Positions 11,901-23,407 are shown, numbered from the stretch's first letter. The stretch is 64,000 bases of DNA from Hygrophila difformis (GCA_030278955.1 JAOANR010000015.1:35124487-35188486); one strand, 5' to 3'. Notes: generated by a model from the sequence alone, not told the origin. Program-made: numbers and translations.

Positions 11901-13517
11901 GGCAATCCTGCACCTCAGTGTCTTCATCTTCAACAACACCATCTCCCATCCGAAGTGCAGAATCCAACTGCCGCCTTTCCTCAGCTGTCAGCACATCATC
12001 ATACTCGTCATTTTCAACCCCATTAGCCAATCTATCGTCATCATTAACTGAAAAAAGCTCCTCATCAGTCATAGCACCAGGGACTCTCCGTGACTTTACA
12101 CTCACGTGGACGTGCAGCATATCATAAACCTTGGCCTTCCAAGCTCCAACCATCTCGCTCCTTTCCTGTCTTCTCCAATTCAAATGCGGAACAAGCTCCG
12201 CCTGAGTAACATCAATTCCTGGTCTATACATATTGGTTTGAGACATCAAAGCCACTTCGTGTGCAACTTCAGCTTCCGATGGCTGAACACCAGCTCCTTC
12301 CAAAGCATTTGTGATCTCTTTCTCCTTGTGAGCAAGAACAATCAAAGAGCCCGGTGGCAAAGATATGTTTCCATCCTCTGAGGAGTGACCCTCTCCAAGG
12401 AAGAGAAAAGTTTGATCAGAGCGTTGAATTCGAAACCCGTCAAACCCTGCCAGGGTCATATCTGCACGCAGATTAGAACCACGTTTCCATATCCGATAAG
12501 TATCTGAAGGGGCAATTCTACCAATGAAGGGTATCACCGAGCTCTCAAAGTGGAAAGTTATCTCCATATAAAAGTCACGGATTCGAGATGCTGATGCTAC
12601 AATTCGAGGAAGCCTCCGGCACCATTTTGCCCAGGCAAGAGNNNNNNNNNNNNNNNNNNNNNNNNNNNNNNNNNNNNNNNNNNNNNNNNNNNNNNNNNNN
12701 NNNNNNNNNNNNNNNNNNNNNNNNNNNNNNNNNNNNNNNNNNNNNNNNNNNNNNNNNNNNNNNNNNNNNNNNNNNNNNNNNNNNNNNNNNNNNNNNNNNN
12801 NNNNNNNNNNNNNNNNNNNNNNNNNNNNNNNNNNNNNNNNNNNNNNNNNNNNNNNNNNNNNNNNNNNNNNNNNNNNNNNNNNNNNNNNNNNNNNNNNNNN
12901 NNNNNNNNNNNNNNNNNNNNNNNNNNNNNNNNNNNNNNNNNNNNNNNNNNNNNNNNNNNNNNNNNNNNNNNNNNNNNNNNNNNNNNNNNNNNNNNNNNNN
13001 NNNNNNNNNNNNNNNNNNNNNNNNNNNNNNNNNNNNNNNNNNNNNNNNNNNNNNNNNNNNNNNNNNNNNNNNNNNNNNNNNNNNNNNNNNNNNNNNNNNN
13101 NNNNNNNNNNNNNNNNNNNNNNNNNNNNNNNNNNNNNNNNNGCTGGTAGTGCCTGGCAATAATCATGGCAATATTTTCCTCCCTGGTACAAACAGCCTCC
13201 TGGAGAGCACTCCATCCATTCTCATTTTGAAGGCTCCAGTCCGCGCCAGCTGCCATTAAAATCTCAGCCGAAATAGAGTCGTGTAGCCGGACAGCAAGGT
13301 GTAAAGGAGTTTCCCTTCCCGGAACATCCCGCCTGTCAATTGCAGCAGACACAGCATCGGCATCTGCTTCAGCAGCCAAAGATTCCGCCTCTGTATTAAC
13401 GTCCCCGGCCTTTGCCAGCTTAGGAAGAGCTGACACTAGTCGTTTCAAAGTAGAATAGTCTCGTCGAAGCACTGCCAAATGGGCAGGACTGTGGGCATAT
13501 TTTGATAAATCCTCCAT
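8947..13517 (-). CDS. ANKRD13-like ankyrin-repeat / GPCR-chaperone-domain protein
   Basis: Two exons on the minus strand. Exon 1 is 13517 to 11428, interrupted by 500 Ns at 12642-13141, and exon 2 is 9324 to 8947. With the Ns removed the coding length is 1,968 bp (655 residues). The N-terminus (MEDLSKYAHSPAHLAVL) carries ankyrin-type repeats, including GRETPLHLAVR and NENGWSALQEAV. The middle, beginning PLAWAKWCRRLPR, is the GPCR_chapero_1/DUF3424 domain. An acidic/Lys-rich linker and a basic C-terminal tail (KKRRLKAKKAKSKKHRR) follow. The animal relatives ANKRD13A-D act in endocytic sorting; the plant role is not known to me. The start ATG is at 13517-13515. Phase is 0 at the exon junction. 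Confidence 0.92.
10320..10835. mobile_element. Stowaway-type MITE (outer), split by a second Stowaway
   Basis: The termini CTTCCTCC.. and ..GGAGGGAG are flanked by TA on both sides, typical of Tc1/mariner-derived Stowaway MITEs. A second MITE is inserted at 10363-10612. Confidence 0.8.
10363..10612. mobile_element. Stowaway-type MITE (inner), 250 bp
   Basis: The termini CTACCTCCGTCTC.. and ..GAGACAGAGGAAG form an imperfect inverted repeat flanked by TA. It sits entirely inside the outer MITE. Confidence 0.85.
12642..13141. other. Assembly gap of exactly 500 N
   Basis: A run of 500 Ns in exon 1 of the ANKRD13-like gene. Joining the two flanks directly restores both the reading frame and a conserved domain junction (Q-P-L-A-W), so probably no real bases are missing. 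Confidence 0.97.
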
Positions 13518-14350
13518 CAACTCCTATTCGGCTGTTCCCCTCCCAAAATCTATTTATCGTTTTCCGCCCCTGAAATTAACACCCCCCAACAGTTTGGATC
13601 CTCACACCCTCTTACTCTAACGCAAAGCTCCGAGTCAAAACTTCCCACCATGTTGCAACAACAGTACAGGCCAACAAACCCATCCCAGCTTGCTTGGAGG
13701 ATCCCAACTGTAAAGCAAACTTTATCACAGGAAATTCACAATTGTCTCCACCGAATCTCCACAAAATAAAATAAATCCCCAAAGTTTCAAGTTCAACTAA
13801 CCTACACAAACCCTCAGAAAATCTTGATCTCAAAATTTACACGCAAAAATTAAAATTAAGGGTTTCAATTTAGGAAACTGCCTGCCTAGATCTAACCGCA
13901 TTTGAAGCTCCAGATTTCAATTGAATTCGGCTAAGGCAACCGAAATTACCGGAACATAAAGGGAAAGAGGGAAAAATTACCCGGAGAAGTCAAAATCAGT
14001 GTAGTGAGGAGAGTTGTTGGGAAGATTGAATGAGTGGGTATTCAGATTTGAGATCCCCAGTCGTCGTCATTATGATAACATACATGTTTCATGAGATAGA
14101 TGCAAAATGGCGCAAGAGCGAGCGCAGAGGGAGGCAGAGGGAGTGTGAAGTGTGAAGATTGGAAATTGGGTGTGGGTTTGGCGAATGGCGATTGGCGATG
14201 GCATCTGCAGCAGCGCTTGTTGGTCTGCTGCTATTACTTACTGTTGGCAGCTTGTGAAGAGAGAGAGAGAGAGATTGGGAAAATGTTTGGCCTCAGATTA
14301 AGACGTTATTTCAAGAATGCCATCCCGCCAGCCACCATTGAACTTTAAAT
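13518..14350 (-). promoter_or_regulatory. 5' UTR and promoter region of the ANKRD13-like gene
   Basis: Non-coding sequence immediately upstream of the start codon, with relatively balanced base composition and a short GA run at about 14259-14274. No individual regulatory site can be named with confidence. Confidence 0.4.
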
Positions 14351-14359
14351 CCTCCTCCT

Positions 14360-14634
14360 CACTTACTTTTTAGTTGTCTCTTTCAACTCAATTTTAATTA
14401 CTTTTTAATTGTCTCTTTCAACTCAATTTCAATAACCAATATTTGCATTAATTAATTAATAAATTTATATTTTTACCTTTCAACTAAACTCATTCTTAAT
14501 AAATGTCAACAAATAACATTTATATAAAGTGAAGAACAATATAGTAAAAATATAGCATAACTACCTAAAAATGACAACTATTTTGGAACAATTTTTACTA
14601 TCTAAAAAGACAACTAAAAAAGGAACAGAGGGAG
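14360..14634. mobile_element. Stowaway-like MITE, one end degraded
   Basis: The right terminus is AGAGGGAG followed by TA. The internal motif AAAAAGACAACT near the right end pairs with AGTTGTCTCTTT near the left end. The left arm contains an additional direct repeat (two copies of a unit around TTGTCTCTTTCAACTCAATTT). Confidence 0.6.
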
Positions 14635-14955
14635 TACATTGTACATACTAGGGTAACAAAATTTAAAGTTCAAACTCGAATTTAACTAGGCTAGAATAAC
14701 TAGATAGTATATAATTTGAATATAAATTGATATTTTTACTTATTATGCTGCAAAATATTAATTTATTAAGCTTGATAAAGCTTAAATTATATTTAATAAT
14801 TTTTTTATTTTTATATTTTAAAAATTTAATAATCTAATGTCGAGTTTTCCTTACCCTACTACATACTCTACTTTCTTCAACTTTCAACAGCACATATATC
14901 ACCCACGCCTATCTTTCCCCCTTTCACCCCTCTACGCGTTTCCTTCATTTTTTTA

Positions 14956-16186
14956 GGGAAAAAAAGGATAAATATGTCCTTTTTCTTTTCAAAAAATTCA
15001 AATCAGTCCTTTTTCTATTTTATTACCAAAACAGTCCTCTACAAATGCTAATTATGTTCAAATCAGTCCTTTTTTCACTAATTATATTCTAATTGCTGAC
15101 GTGGCAATGGTTTTAATTTAAATCTGACACGTGTGCATAATATTAGTCCTTTTTCTTTTATCTTTTGCCAATTCAGTCCTAAACTTTTATTTTGTTCTAT
15201 TTAGTCCTCTACCCCAATCACTCATTTTTATATTAATTGGCATCAAACCTTTCAAATTATTTCATTTTAGGCCCAGCACCTTAATTTTTTTTATTATTAC
15301 TAATACATTTATCAAATAAATGCCCAACATACTTCCGTAAATAAAATTAAATACCAAACCTCATACATTGGGTTTGACCGCCTTGTTACCGGGTCTTCGA
15401 AGTTCCGAATTTTACGGACTCTCTCTAACCATCCGACCGTAACGATGGTTCATTGGTTCTGGTTTCCTTCAGCAACAATCAGCACAATCATACTTTGTGG
15501 ACAATAAAATTCAGGCTATTTTTTTTAATATTTTTTAATAATATTAATATTTTTCAATAAAACCAAGGCTTCCTGTATCCATAACCTTCCAAAAATTCAA
15601 GTTAAATCATTTACTCAAATATTGCTACATCATAAGGTAGGACGCAAAGTAAGATTCTGTTGATTGTTACTGAAGGAAACCAAAACCAATGAACAATCGG
15701 TTGCGGTCGAGTGGTTATTAGAGAGAGTCCGTAAAATTCCGGTACTTGAAAGACCCGATAACAAAGCAGTCGAACCCAATATATGAGGTTTGGTGTTTAA
15801 TTTTATTTATGGAAGTATGTTGTGCATTTATTTGATAAATGGATTAGTAATAATAAAAAATTTAAGGTTCTGGGCCTAAAATGAAATAATTTGAAAGGTT
15901 TGAGACTAATTAATATAAAAATGAGTGATTGGGTAGAGGACTAAATAGAAAAAAATAAAAGTTTAGGACTGAATTGACAAAAGATAATAGAAAAATGACT
16001 AATATTATGCACACGTGTCAGGTTTAAATTAAAACCCTTGCCACGTCAGCAATTAGAATATAATTAGTGAAAAAAGGACTGATTTGAACATAATTAGCAT
16101 TTATAGAGGACTGTTTTGGTAATAAAATAGAAAAAGGACTGATTTGAATTTTTAGAAAAAAAAAGGACATATTTATCCTTTTTTCC
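14956..16186. mobile_element. Long-arm foldback element 1 (Mutator-like, non-autonomous), 1.23 kb
   Basis: About 530-bp arms (14956-15490 and 15655-16186) are inverted repeats of each other: GGATAAATATGTCC appears near the left end and its complement near the right end, and matching blocks run inward to near 15490/15655. Possible 9-bp target duplications are ATTTTTTTA and TTTTTTTTA. No coding capacity was seen. Confidence 0.8.
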
Positions 16187-16737
16187 TTTTTTTTAGATAC
16201 TCCGATAGCCCCTAGCCGAGAAGGATCGAAGCCGATACTTTTCTTTAATAGGAGTATTCCTTTTTTCTTTTTCATTTTATTTTCTCTTTTTTTTTTGCTA
16301 CGGACCCACAATGCATGCAGTTTAATGCATATATTAAATAATTAATACTTCAAATTCAGTACAAATATAAATTTTAAAAGTGAGATATTTAAAAATTACT
16401 ACAAGACAAGACGAATCTAATAAGATCTCACTTGGTTATATTTTAATTTAGGGGAAATTATTTATTGGTACCATTTTGGAAGTTTAAATTTGTTAAGTAG
16501 TACAAAGTTAAAAAAATTTATTATTTAGTACCATTAGGTAAAAAATTCTATTTTTAGTATATTTATATGAATTTTACCATTTTTGTACCATTATCAATTA
16601 TACTTACATTTTATTCACCAATTTTTTTTATTTATATCTTCTTTTTAAATTTTAAGTTTTTTGTAATATTTTTAATTTTTTTCTTTAATATATATTTTTT
16701 TTTTTCTTTTGAAATTCTTGTATCAATTATATTTTCA

Positions 16738-16860
16738 TCATCGGATTTGAGTTTTTGTGTATGTAAAATTATACTTTGGAAGAGGCAATCTTTCAATACC
16801 CAACAGATACTCAAAGGATTAATCTTAGCCGAATATGGCTTGAGAATACCTGTGAATAAA
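16738..16860 (+). repeat. SINE-like repeat family X, copy in left arm of foldback 2
   Basis: A degenerate copy of a family whose other copies lie on the minus strand at 18290-18545 and 28350-28455. Shared blocks are a B-box-like GGATTTGAGT, then TTGTGTATG, CTTTGGAAGAGGCAA, GATACTCAAAGGATTAATCTTAG and a GAATACC end. Confidence 0.5.
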
Positions 16861-17239
16861 TTAAAAACTAGTTTTTGGCAAGTGATGCCAATTGTCATCG
16901 AAAAAATAATCATATTTTTCATCCTAACAAATTTTATTAAATAAGATAAATAATTTTATTTATTTAAACTAAATTTTATTTTGTATCAATTAAAAACTAT
17001 ATTTTTTTATCAATTAAAAACTATATTTTTTGTTTTTAACCCAAAAGAATTTTTAAGTAAGATAAATAAAAGAATAAATAAAATAGATTTTTTCAATCCT
17101 AAAAAAAATAAATAAAAGAATTGATAATGTGTTATTTGACGAATACATGTTTATTTCGAAAAAAATATTGTAATATTGAAAGACGTAAATATTCGAATGA
17201 TATGAGAATTTTCAAACAAGAAAGAAAAAAATAAATAAA

Positions 17240-17930
17240 TAATTAAAGTATTGTTATGCACTTATTAAGAGTACTATTATGTAATTATATAGAGTATTAT
17301 TATGCAAGTATTTAAAGTATTGTTATACACTTGTTAAGAGTACCATTATGTACTTAGTATAGTACTGTTATTTAGTTATTTAAAGTACTATTATGTACTT
17401 ATTAAAAGTATCATTATGTTCTTAGTAGAGTACAGTTATTTAATTATTTAAAGTACTGTTATGTACTAGTACTTATTAAGAGTTTGTGTGATTGTGTAGA
17501 GTACTGTTATGAAAGTATTTAAAGTATTGTTATGCGCTTATTAAGAGTACCATTATGTGCTTAGTAAAGTACTATTATGAAAGTATTTAAATTACTGTTA
17601 TATACTTATTAAGAGTATTATTATGTGATTATCTAGAGTAATTTAATAAGTGCATAACAGTACTCTACATAATAACATAATAGTACTCTTAATAGGTACA
17701 TAACAGTACTTTAAATAATTAAATAACAGTATTGTACTAAGCATATAATGGTACTCCTAATAAGTGCATAACAGTACTTTAAATACTTTGATAATAGTAC
17801 TACTACTCTGCATAATCACATAATAGTACTCTTAATAAGTGCATAACAGTACTTTAAAGTTTAAACACTTTCATTACAGTATTGTAAATAACTAAAAAAT
17901 TACATAATTTTCATTACAGTACTTTAAAAT
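17240..17930. repeat. Inverted pair of AT-rich tandem arrays
   Basis: From about 17240 to 17640 short degenerate units repeat (motifs GTACTGTTATG, TTAAGAGTACCATTATG, ATTTAAAGTA). From about 17640 to 17930 the same motifs recur in the opposite orientation (CATAACAGTACT, ATAATGGTACT, TTAATAAGTGCAT). The array forms the centre of foldback element 2. Confidence 0.85.
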
Positions 17931-18289
17931 TTTCCTTTATTTTTTTATTTTTCTTTCTTTTTTGAAAATTCTCATATCATTCAAATACTTACTTTTTTAA
18001 ATATTACATAATTTTTTTAATATAAGAGTATTTAAAAATTAAATTTTATTCTCTAAATAACACATTATTAATTCTTTTATTTATATTTTTTAGTATGTAA
18101 AAAATCTATTTTATTTTATTCTTTTACTTATCTTACTTAAAAAATCTCTTGGGATGAAAACAAAAAATATAGTTTTTAATTTATACAAAATAAAATCTAG
18201 TTTAAAAAAAAATTATTTATCTTACTAAATAAAATTTCTAGGATGAAAAATATAATTTTTTTTTGTGACAAAAAAAGTATAATTTTTTT

Positions 18290-18545
18290 AGCATACACCG
18301 GGTATTTTCAGGCCACATTGGGCTAAGATTAATCCCTCGAATATCTGGTAGGCATTGAATGGTTGCCTATTCCAAAACATAATTCTACACACACAAATAC
18401 TCGAAATCCAATGACGAAAAATATAATTTTTTTTGGCGTGTACCGGGTATCCCCAGGCCATGTTGACCTAAAACTAATCATTCGAGGATCTGATGAGTAT
18501 TGAAGGGTTATCTCTCCCAAAGCAGAATTTTGCATACACAAAGGC
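18290..18545 (-). repeat. SINE-like repeat family X, two adjacent minus-strand copies
   Basis: Copies at about 18290-18396 and 18430-18545 share ACCGGGTAT, CAGGCCA.., AATC.CTCGA.GATCTG and CCAAA.CA.AATT. On the minus strand each ends in ..TACCCGG.. followed by an A-rich tract and begins near a B-box-like sequence. This is compatible with 5'-truncated tRNA-derived SINEs. Confidence 0.55.
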
Positions 18546-18944
18546 TCAACCTGATGATGAAAAATATAATTGATACAAGAGTTTCAAAAGATAAAAAAAG
18601 ATTAAAGGAAAAAATTAAAATGTTACGAAAAACTTAAAAATTTTAAAAAGTTCAAGATATAAATATAATTTTTTTCCGTGAATAAGATATAAGTATAATT
18701 GATCCAATGGTAAAAAAATGTTAAAATTCATATAAATTTAGTAAAAATAGAATTTTTTTAACATAATGGTACTAGATACTAAAATTTTTTAACTTGGCAC
18801 TACTTAACAAATTATAACCTTCAAAATGGTACCAATAAATAATTTTCTCAATTTAGTAAATATAATTATGATAAAATTTTAAGTTAAAGTGTGTATGAAC
18901 AGTAGCAAATCCACAAATATAGCAAATAAAACCAAAAGAAGAAG

Positions 18945-20071
18945 TATGTCGGAATCATTCAGGTTAAGAGGTAGGGAATTTGATCATTTGACCAAAGCTT
19001 TGTCGCCTATTATGTTAGTTTTTGCTACTATTTATAAAATTTTAATCCAATTTTTTATAGTAAGAAAATATACTTGCATAAGATGGATCCATAACTTTAA
19101 AATAATGTATTTTTTTATATATATAATTTTGCGTTTATATATAATTTTAGTCATTAATAACTCCTCCTTGAATAGCAGGAAAAATGAGAATGAGTAATCA
19201 TAAAAAGAACAAAAGTTAATATATATTTTTCCACATAATTTTGCTTTTTTCTCATTCGAATGACTTGGTTTTTAAGCCCGAGTTGTAGCACAACATTTGA
19301 GTTATGTTCTCCCTTCTTTATTTATTCTTTTGGTTCTAAGTTGGCGTAGCTGCCTATCTTCTATCCCAAGATTCACTACACTCGCCAGAAAGGAGACCAG
19401 CTAAGCTCAATGGCTTCTTTCTGAGCCAGTGTAGTATTCTCCTTAGGTTTCAAACCAAAGTAAACTAGCATTTTCGAATTGGCGAGGACAAATCAGCTTA
19501 ATAGCAAGCACAAATAAAAAGAAAGACAACTTTTATAATGACATTCCTTAGAATCGTCTTTCTTCATTAATAGCAACTTATGAAAAGTATCTAGAGTCCG
19601 CTGGGAAAAGCAAATCCGGGTGCCTAATTGCAACATTCTGAATATGCAGAATATTGGGAAAATATATTTATGTGATGCGAAAGATTATATAATGAGTTAA
19701 AAGTCACAACAACCACACGTCATATAATGGGATTGAAGTTAGTCAAGTTGATTAATCTTTCAACCTTTTTAATTTAAAGGTTGGAAATTTAAATTTTCTA
19801 ATTCACTCTCGCAACTAGTTAAAAATAGGAATATATTTTCAATATTAAATGAATGTTTTTAATCACTAACAACAGTTGACTTTAAGTAATTATGGAATTA
19901 ATTACTTCAACAAGGTATTAGTTTCAAGTTCTTGTGAATGATTTTTTTTTTTTTTTTTGGAGAAGAGTTCTTGTGAATGTTTGAGTTATAAAAGAGGGAA
20001 AAAGAAATATTTTGATTTTGTTTGAGAAAATTTTAGCGAATTTTCATTTTGGGAGATGTTAATGAATTCTA
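18945..20071. other. Spacer, possible organelle-like insert
   Basis: No gene was seen. 19260-19660 has more balanced base composition than its surroundings and lacks transposon features. An organelle-derived origin (NUMT/NUPT) is possible but unproven. The rest is AT-rich. Confidence 0.3.
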
Positions 20072-20995
20072 CTTCCTCCGTTCTTGAATATTTTTGACGA
20101 ACCCATTTTTCACGCAGTTCAATGCACATTTTAAACTATTCTGTTGGGGCCATGGGCCACAAGAAGTCAAGTGAGCCATACAACATGGGCCGAAGAAGGA
20201 CCTCGAAGAAGAGTTGGGCCTGAAATTTGTTGGGCCGAGAAATCAAAGGGGAAAGACCCAAAACAGAAGAAGAAACCCGAATGAAGGAAGACTTCGGAAG
20301 GGAGAGATTTCGGCCGAAATAGAATCAAATCATCCGATTGAGGAGATGGGAATCGGCCGGAGAGCGGTTATTTCAGCTCCGGCTATAAATAGGGGATGCC
20401 ATACACAAAATCAGAGAGATCAATCCAACCCCCAAAATTTCTTTATCAAATTTACTTCTTTGTATCTTTACTGCTTTCTTTACAACTTTCATTTACAGTT
20501 TTTCCTAGACTCTAGCTTAGCTTGTAGCGGTTACTTCCAAGTCCACCGTTGTTTCTTAACAACTGGTAGTTTGGTTCTAGTTTTTCCGGTGAATTCGCCG
20601 TTGTTTCTTAACAACAGGTAGATTCTCCATTGTATTTTGTTGCCATTTGAATACCAAGGAATATTCAGTCAAGTTTGGGCGTAATTTGGCAAGTTTGGGC
20701 GCATTATCATTAATTCGGACCCGTAACCGGTTTGATCCTTTCTCCGTTAGCCTCCCTTGAGGAGAAAAAGGTCCTTTGGCAGAGCAAGAGCCAAACACAT
20801 TCATAACTCAAGTTCGGGTACAAGTAAAAATTATAAAAGTTTGATATTTAAAAACTACACGACGAGACGAATCTAACAAGATCCCACTTGACTATATATT
20901 AACTTATAACTATGATAAAACTTTAAATGAAAGTCTATGTGTAAATAGTATATAGTCCATTATCAAACGTCAAAAACATTTGAAAACGGAGGTAG
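20072..20995. mobile_element. Stowaway-type MITE split by a solo LTR
   Basis: The left end CTTCCTCCG after TA and the right end CGGAGGTAG before TA, with the family's internal GACGAATCTAACAAGATCCCAC block. A 656-bp LTR interrupts it at 20142-20797. Confidence 0.8.
20142..20797 (+). mobile_element. Solo LTR of an LTR retrotransposon
   Basis: Begins TGTTGGGGCC and ends GCCAAACA (TG...CA). It is flanked by TATTC (20137-20141) and CATTC (20798-20802), a 4/5 target duplication. A TATA box (CTATAAATAG) lies at about 20381-20390. No internal region or second LTR is nearby. The superfamily cannot be assigned from the LTR alone. Confidence 0.75.
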
Positions 20996-21281
20996 TATGT
21001 AACTTACAAACTAGAGAAAATTGTTTAATTGAAAAAATAATCACAATACTTTTCCTGCTCTTACACACTTTCAAAGGGAGCCCTTACGCACTTTGAAATG
21101 CGTTTATATATAATGAATCCGATGATAAAATATTTTTTTTTAGAACATCTATATCTATATTTATAACTCAGTATCTCCCAATAATTTGGCTACATTCCAA
21201 TTTTGGCATTGCTAATTATTTAACTTTAATTTAATTTTATATAATCAAGTATGATTTTATGCATCCTAAAAAAGATTTAGG

Positions 21282-23338
21282 ATGACTAGGGTTTCCCCAG
21301 ACCGCGACAAGGGGGCGACGGCTTCGGGCGAAGATCATCATGCAAGATCAACCTTTTCGACGTTCAAGGAGGCGCTTAACAACAATCTGGACTCGTCTGG
21401 TGATGAACGCATGCGGAGGGACTTGATCGCAGAAGGGTTGATACGGAAGGAATACGTGGGGGGCGATCGCAAGATACCAAGTTTCGTGATTGACGAAAAG
21501 CTAGAGGAGGAAGTTGGGAAGGATTGGAAGGAGGCTTTGGTTATTCAAACCATGGGGTTGCGCGTACCATACAAGGTGTTAAAGGACATGCTTACAAAGT
21601 TATGGAAGTGCGATGGTGCCTTGGATTTGATCGATGTCGGGTACAACCACTATCTTCCGATTATGACATGGCGAAAGGAATTCAATCCCGCCACAGCGGC
21701 CGTGCGAAAGACTATGGTTTGGGCTCGTATGATGGAGATATCTGTGCAGCACTTTAAAGAGGATTTTTTGCATGCGTTTGCATCGGAGATTGGCGACGTT
21801 GTAAAGTTTGATAAATTCACGTTGGACGTCGATCGAGGAAGGTTTGCTCGGGTTTGCGTGGAATTAGATTTGAATGCACCCGTTTTGGGAAAATTCTTGG
21901 TGAACGGACATTGGATTCATGTCGCTTATGAGGGTCTTCATTTAATCTGTAAGACTTGTGGAAGGTATGGCCACTTCACAAGGGTTTGTCCGCATACAGG
22001 GAGTCAGAATAAGGCTGGGGCTGCGGATGATAGTCATGACTAGGGGTGTAAACGAGCCGAGCCGAGCTCGAGCCTTACCAGGCTCGAGCTCGGCTCGGTT
22101 ATGTATAGGTTCGGCTCGGCTCGAGCTCGAAGCTCGACGAGCTTTAAAAATTGAGCTCGGCTCGAGCTCGACCCAATATATTGAAGCTCAAGCTCGGCTC
22201 GAATGGCCAAAAAAGCTCGACATATATTTTATTTTTATTATTATTTTTTTTAACCGTGTATCGCTAGACCACATTGAACTCAAGACTAAAAAAATTTAAA
22301 TTATTCAATAATGAGCTTAAAAACTTGAAAGACGGAGTTCTGTAGAAATATATTAAACTTTTCATAATTCCTTATAATAGTCTCAATTTGGAAGGAGATT
22401 GGAATTTTAGTTTTTTTTATTTAGTGTTAACCATAATAAAATATAATGTACTATATTATTAAATAAACGGAATAGTGAATTTACTGTTGGACTTCATCTT
22501 CCTCACATTTGTTAAGAAAGAAAATATACTATATTTTTAAGAAAGAAATAAAAATAATATATATAATATATTCGAGCCTATTATCGAGCTTTCGAGCCGA
22601 GTATTAGTTAGCTCGGCTTGAGCTCATTAATATTCGAGCCGAGCCTTTTCGAGTCGAGCTTTGGCCGAGTTTTGATCGAGTCGAGCCCGAATATTTTTCG
22701 AGCCTATCAGTCTCATTTACACCCCTAGTCATGACGCTGCGGAGAGGGCGAGGAAGGGTAAGAATAAGGTGGTTGAGGAAGGGTTCGCTCCTAGGTCGGA
22801 TACACTGAATGCGGATAAACGTCAGGATAAGCATGGTGATGACAGGGATGCGAGAGAGGATGGATCAGGCCCCTCACGCAATAATATTGGGGAGGATGAA
22901 ATTGGGGAGTTATATGGTAATTGGCTCACTGTTACCAGGAGGAAGGGGAGGCGTTCTACCAAGGGTCGAGATAATAAGGGGGAACCGGTGCGGCCGGTGC
23001 AACCGGAGCCGACGACATCTACTACTCATCTGGATGCCCGGAAGCAGGCTTGCAGCAATTCCATGCAGGGTCCTGTAGCACATAGCCAGCTCGTGCATGG
23101 CGCTGTTGTCCGGCGCGACAAAAAGGATGTTAAAGGGAAGGACCTGGCTTCAAGCTCATGTCCTGGTTTTTTTAGTCTAATGGAACCTCCAAAGGGAACT
23201 ATAAGGTTTAGAGTTGATGATGAGGCGGCTAGTGTCCGGGCTGATGAAGGTCAAGCATTGGTATTGGCTATTGAATGGGTGGATCATAAGGAGGGTTTGG
23301 ATGGAAAGAGTGTTACGGACTCAAGGGCAGACAGTTAG
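21282..23338 (+). pseudogene. LINE ORF1 (gag-like, DUF4283 and CCHC zinc knuckle), split by an insertion
   Basis: The first part (21282-22040) encodes 253 residues: a DUF4283-like domain followed by a zinc knuckle of the form C-K-T-C-G-R-Y-G-H-F-T-R-V-C near its end. The reading frame then meets TAG, the first codon of the inserted hAT-type element (22041-22727). The second part (22736-23338) continues the same frame for 200 residues and is rich in charged residues. In LINEs this protein binds the element's RNA in the ribonucleoprotein. Interrupted as it stands, it can make only the N-terminal part. Confidence 0.9.
22041..22727. mobile_element. hAT-type MITE inserted in LINE ORF1, 687 bp
   Basis: Terminal inverted repeats TAGGGGTGTAAACGAG.. 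and ..CTCATTTACACCCCTA, with exact 8-bp target duplications GTCATGAC at 22033-22040 and 22728-22735. The interior has inverted clusters of GCTCGAG/CTCGGCTCG motifs near both ends. A short family X SINE-like fragment is visible near 22250-22290. Confidence 0.93.
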
Positions 23339-23407
23339 GCGGATGCTGTTGAGGAAGTGCAATAGAAATAGTTGGGGGCTCATGTCACTCTTTTGCATAA
23401 TTGTTTT

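Larger units (their letters stand above)
16452..18847. mobile_element. Long-arm foldback element 2 (Mutator-like, non-autonomous), 2.4 kb
   Basis: The left end GGGAAATTATTTATTGGTACC mirrors the right end GGTACCAATAAATAATTTTC. Complementary blocks continue inward on both sides. It is flanked by TTAATTTAG (16443-16451) and TCAATTTAG (18848-18856), an 8/9 match as expected for a Mutator-like 9-bp target duplication. No transposase was seen. Confidence 0.8.
16258..18944. mobile_element. Stowaway-family MITE split by foldback element 2
   Basis: The sequence up to 16451 (CTACGGACCCAC.., GACGAATCTAATAAGATCTCAC) and the sequence from 18857 (TATGATAAAATTTTAAGTTAAAG) resemble the two halves of the MITE family seen elsewhere in this window. 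They join at the 9-bp target duplication of the foldback. The outer ends are approximate. Confidence 0.55.

Noticed and set aside
11429..12127. Long open frame on the + strand (232 codons)
   Set aside because: It is the antisense shadow of the ANKRD13-like exon, with no family character of its own.
17240..17930. CRISPR-like repeat array
   Set aside because: Units are degenerate, very AT-rich, have no regular unique spacers and occur in both orientations within a plant foldback transposon.
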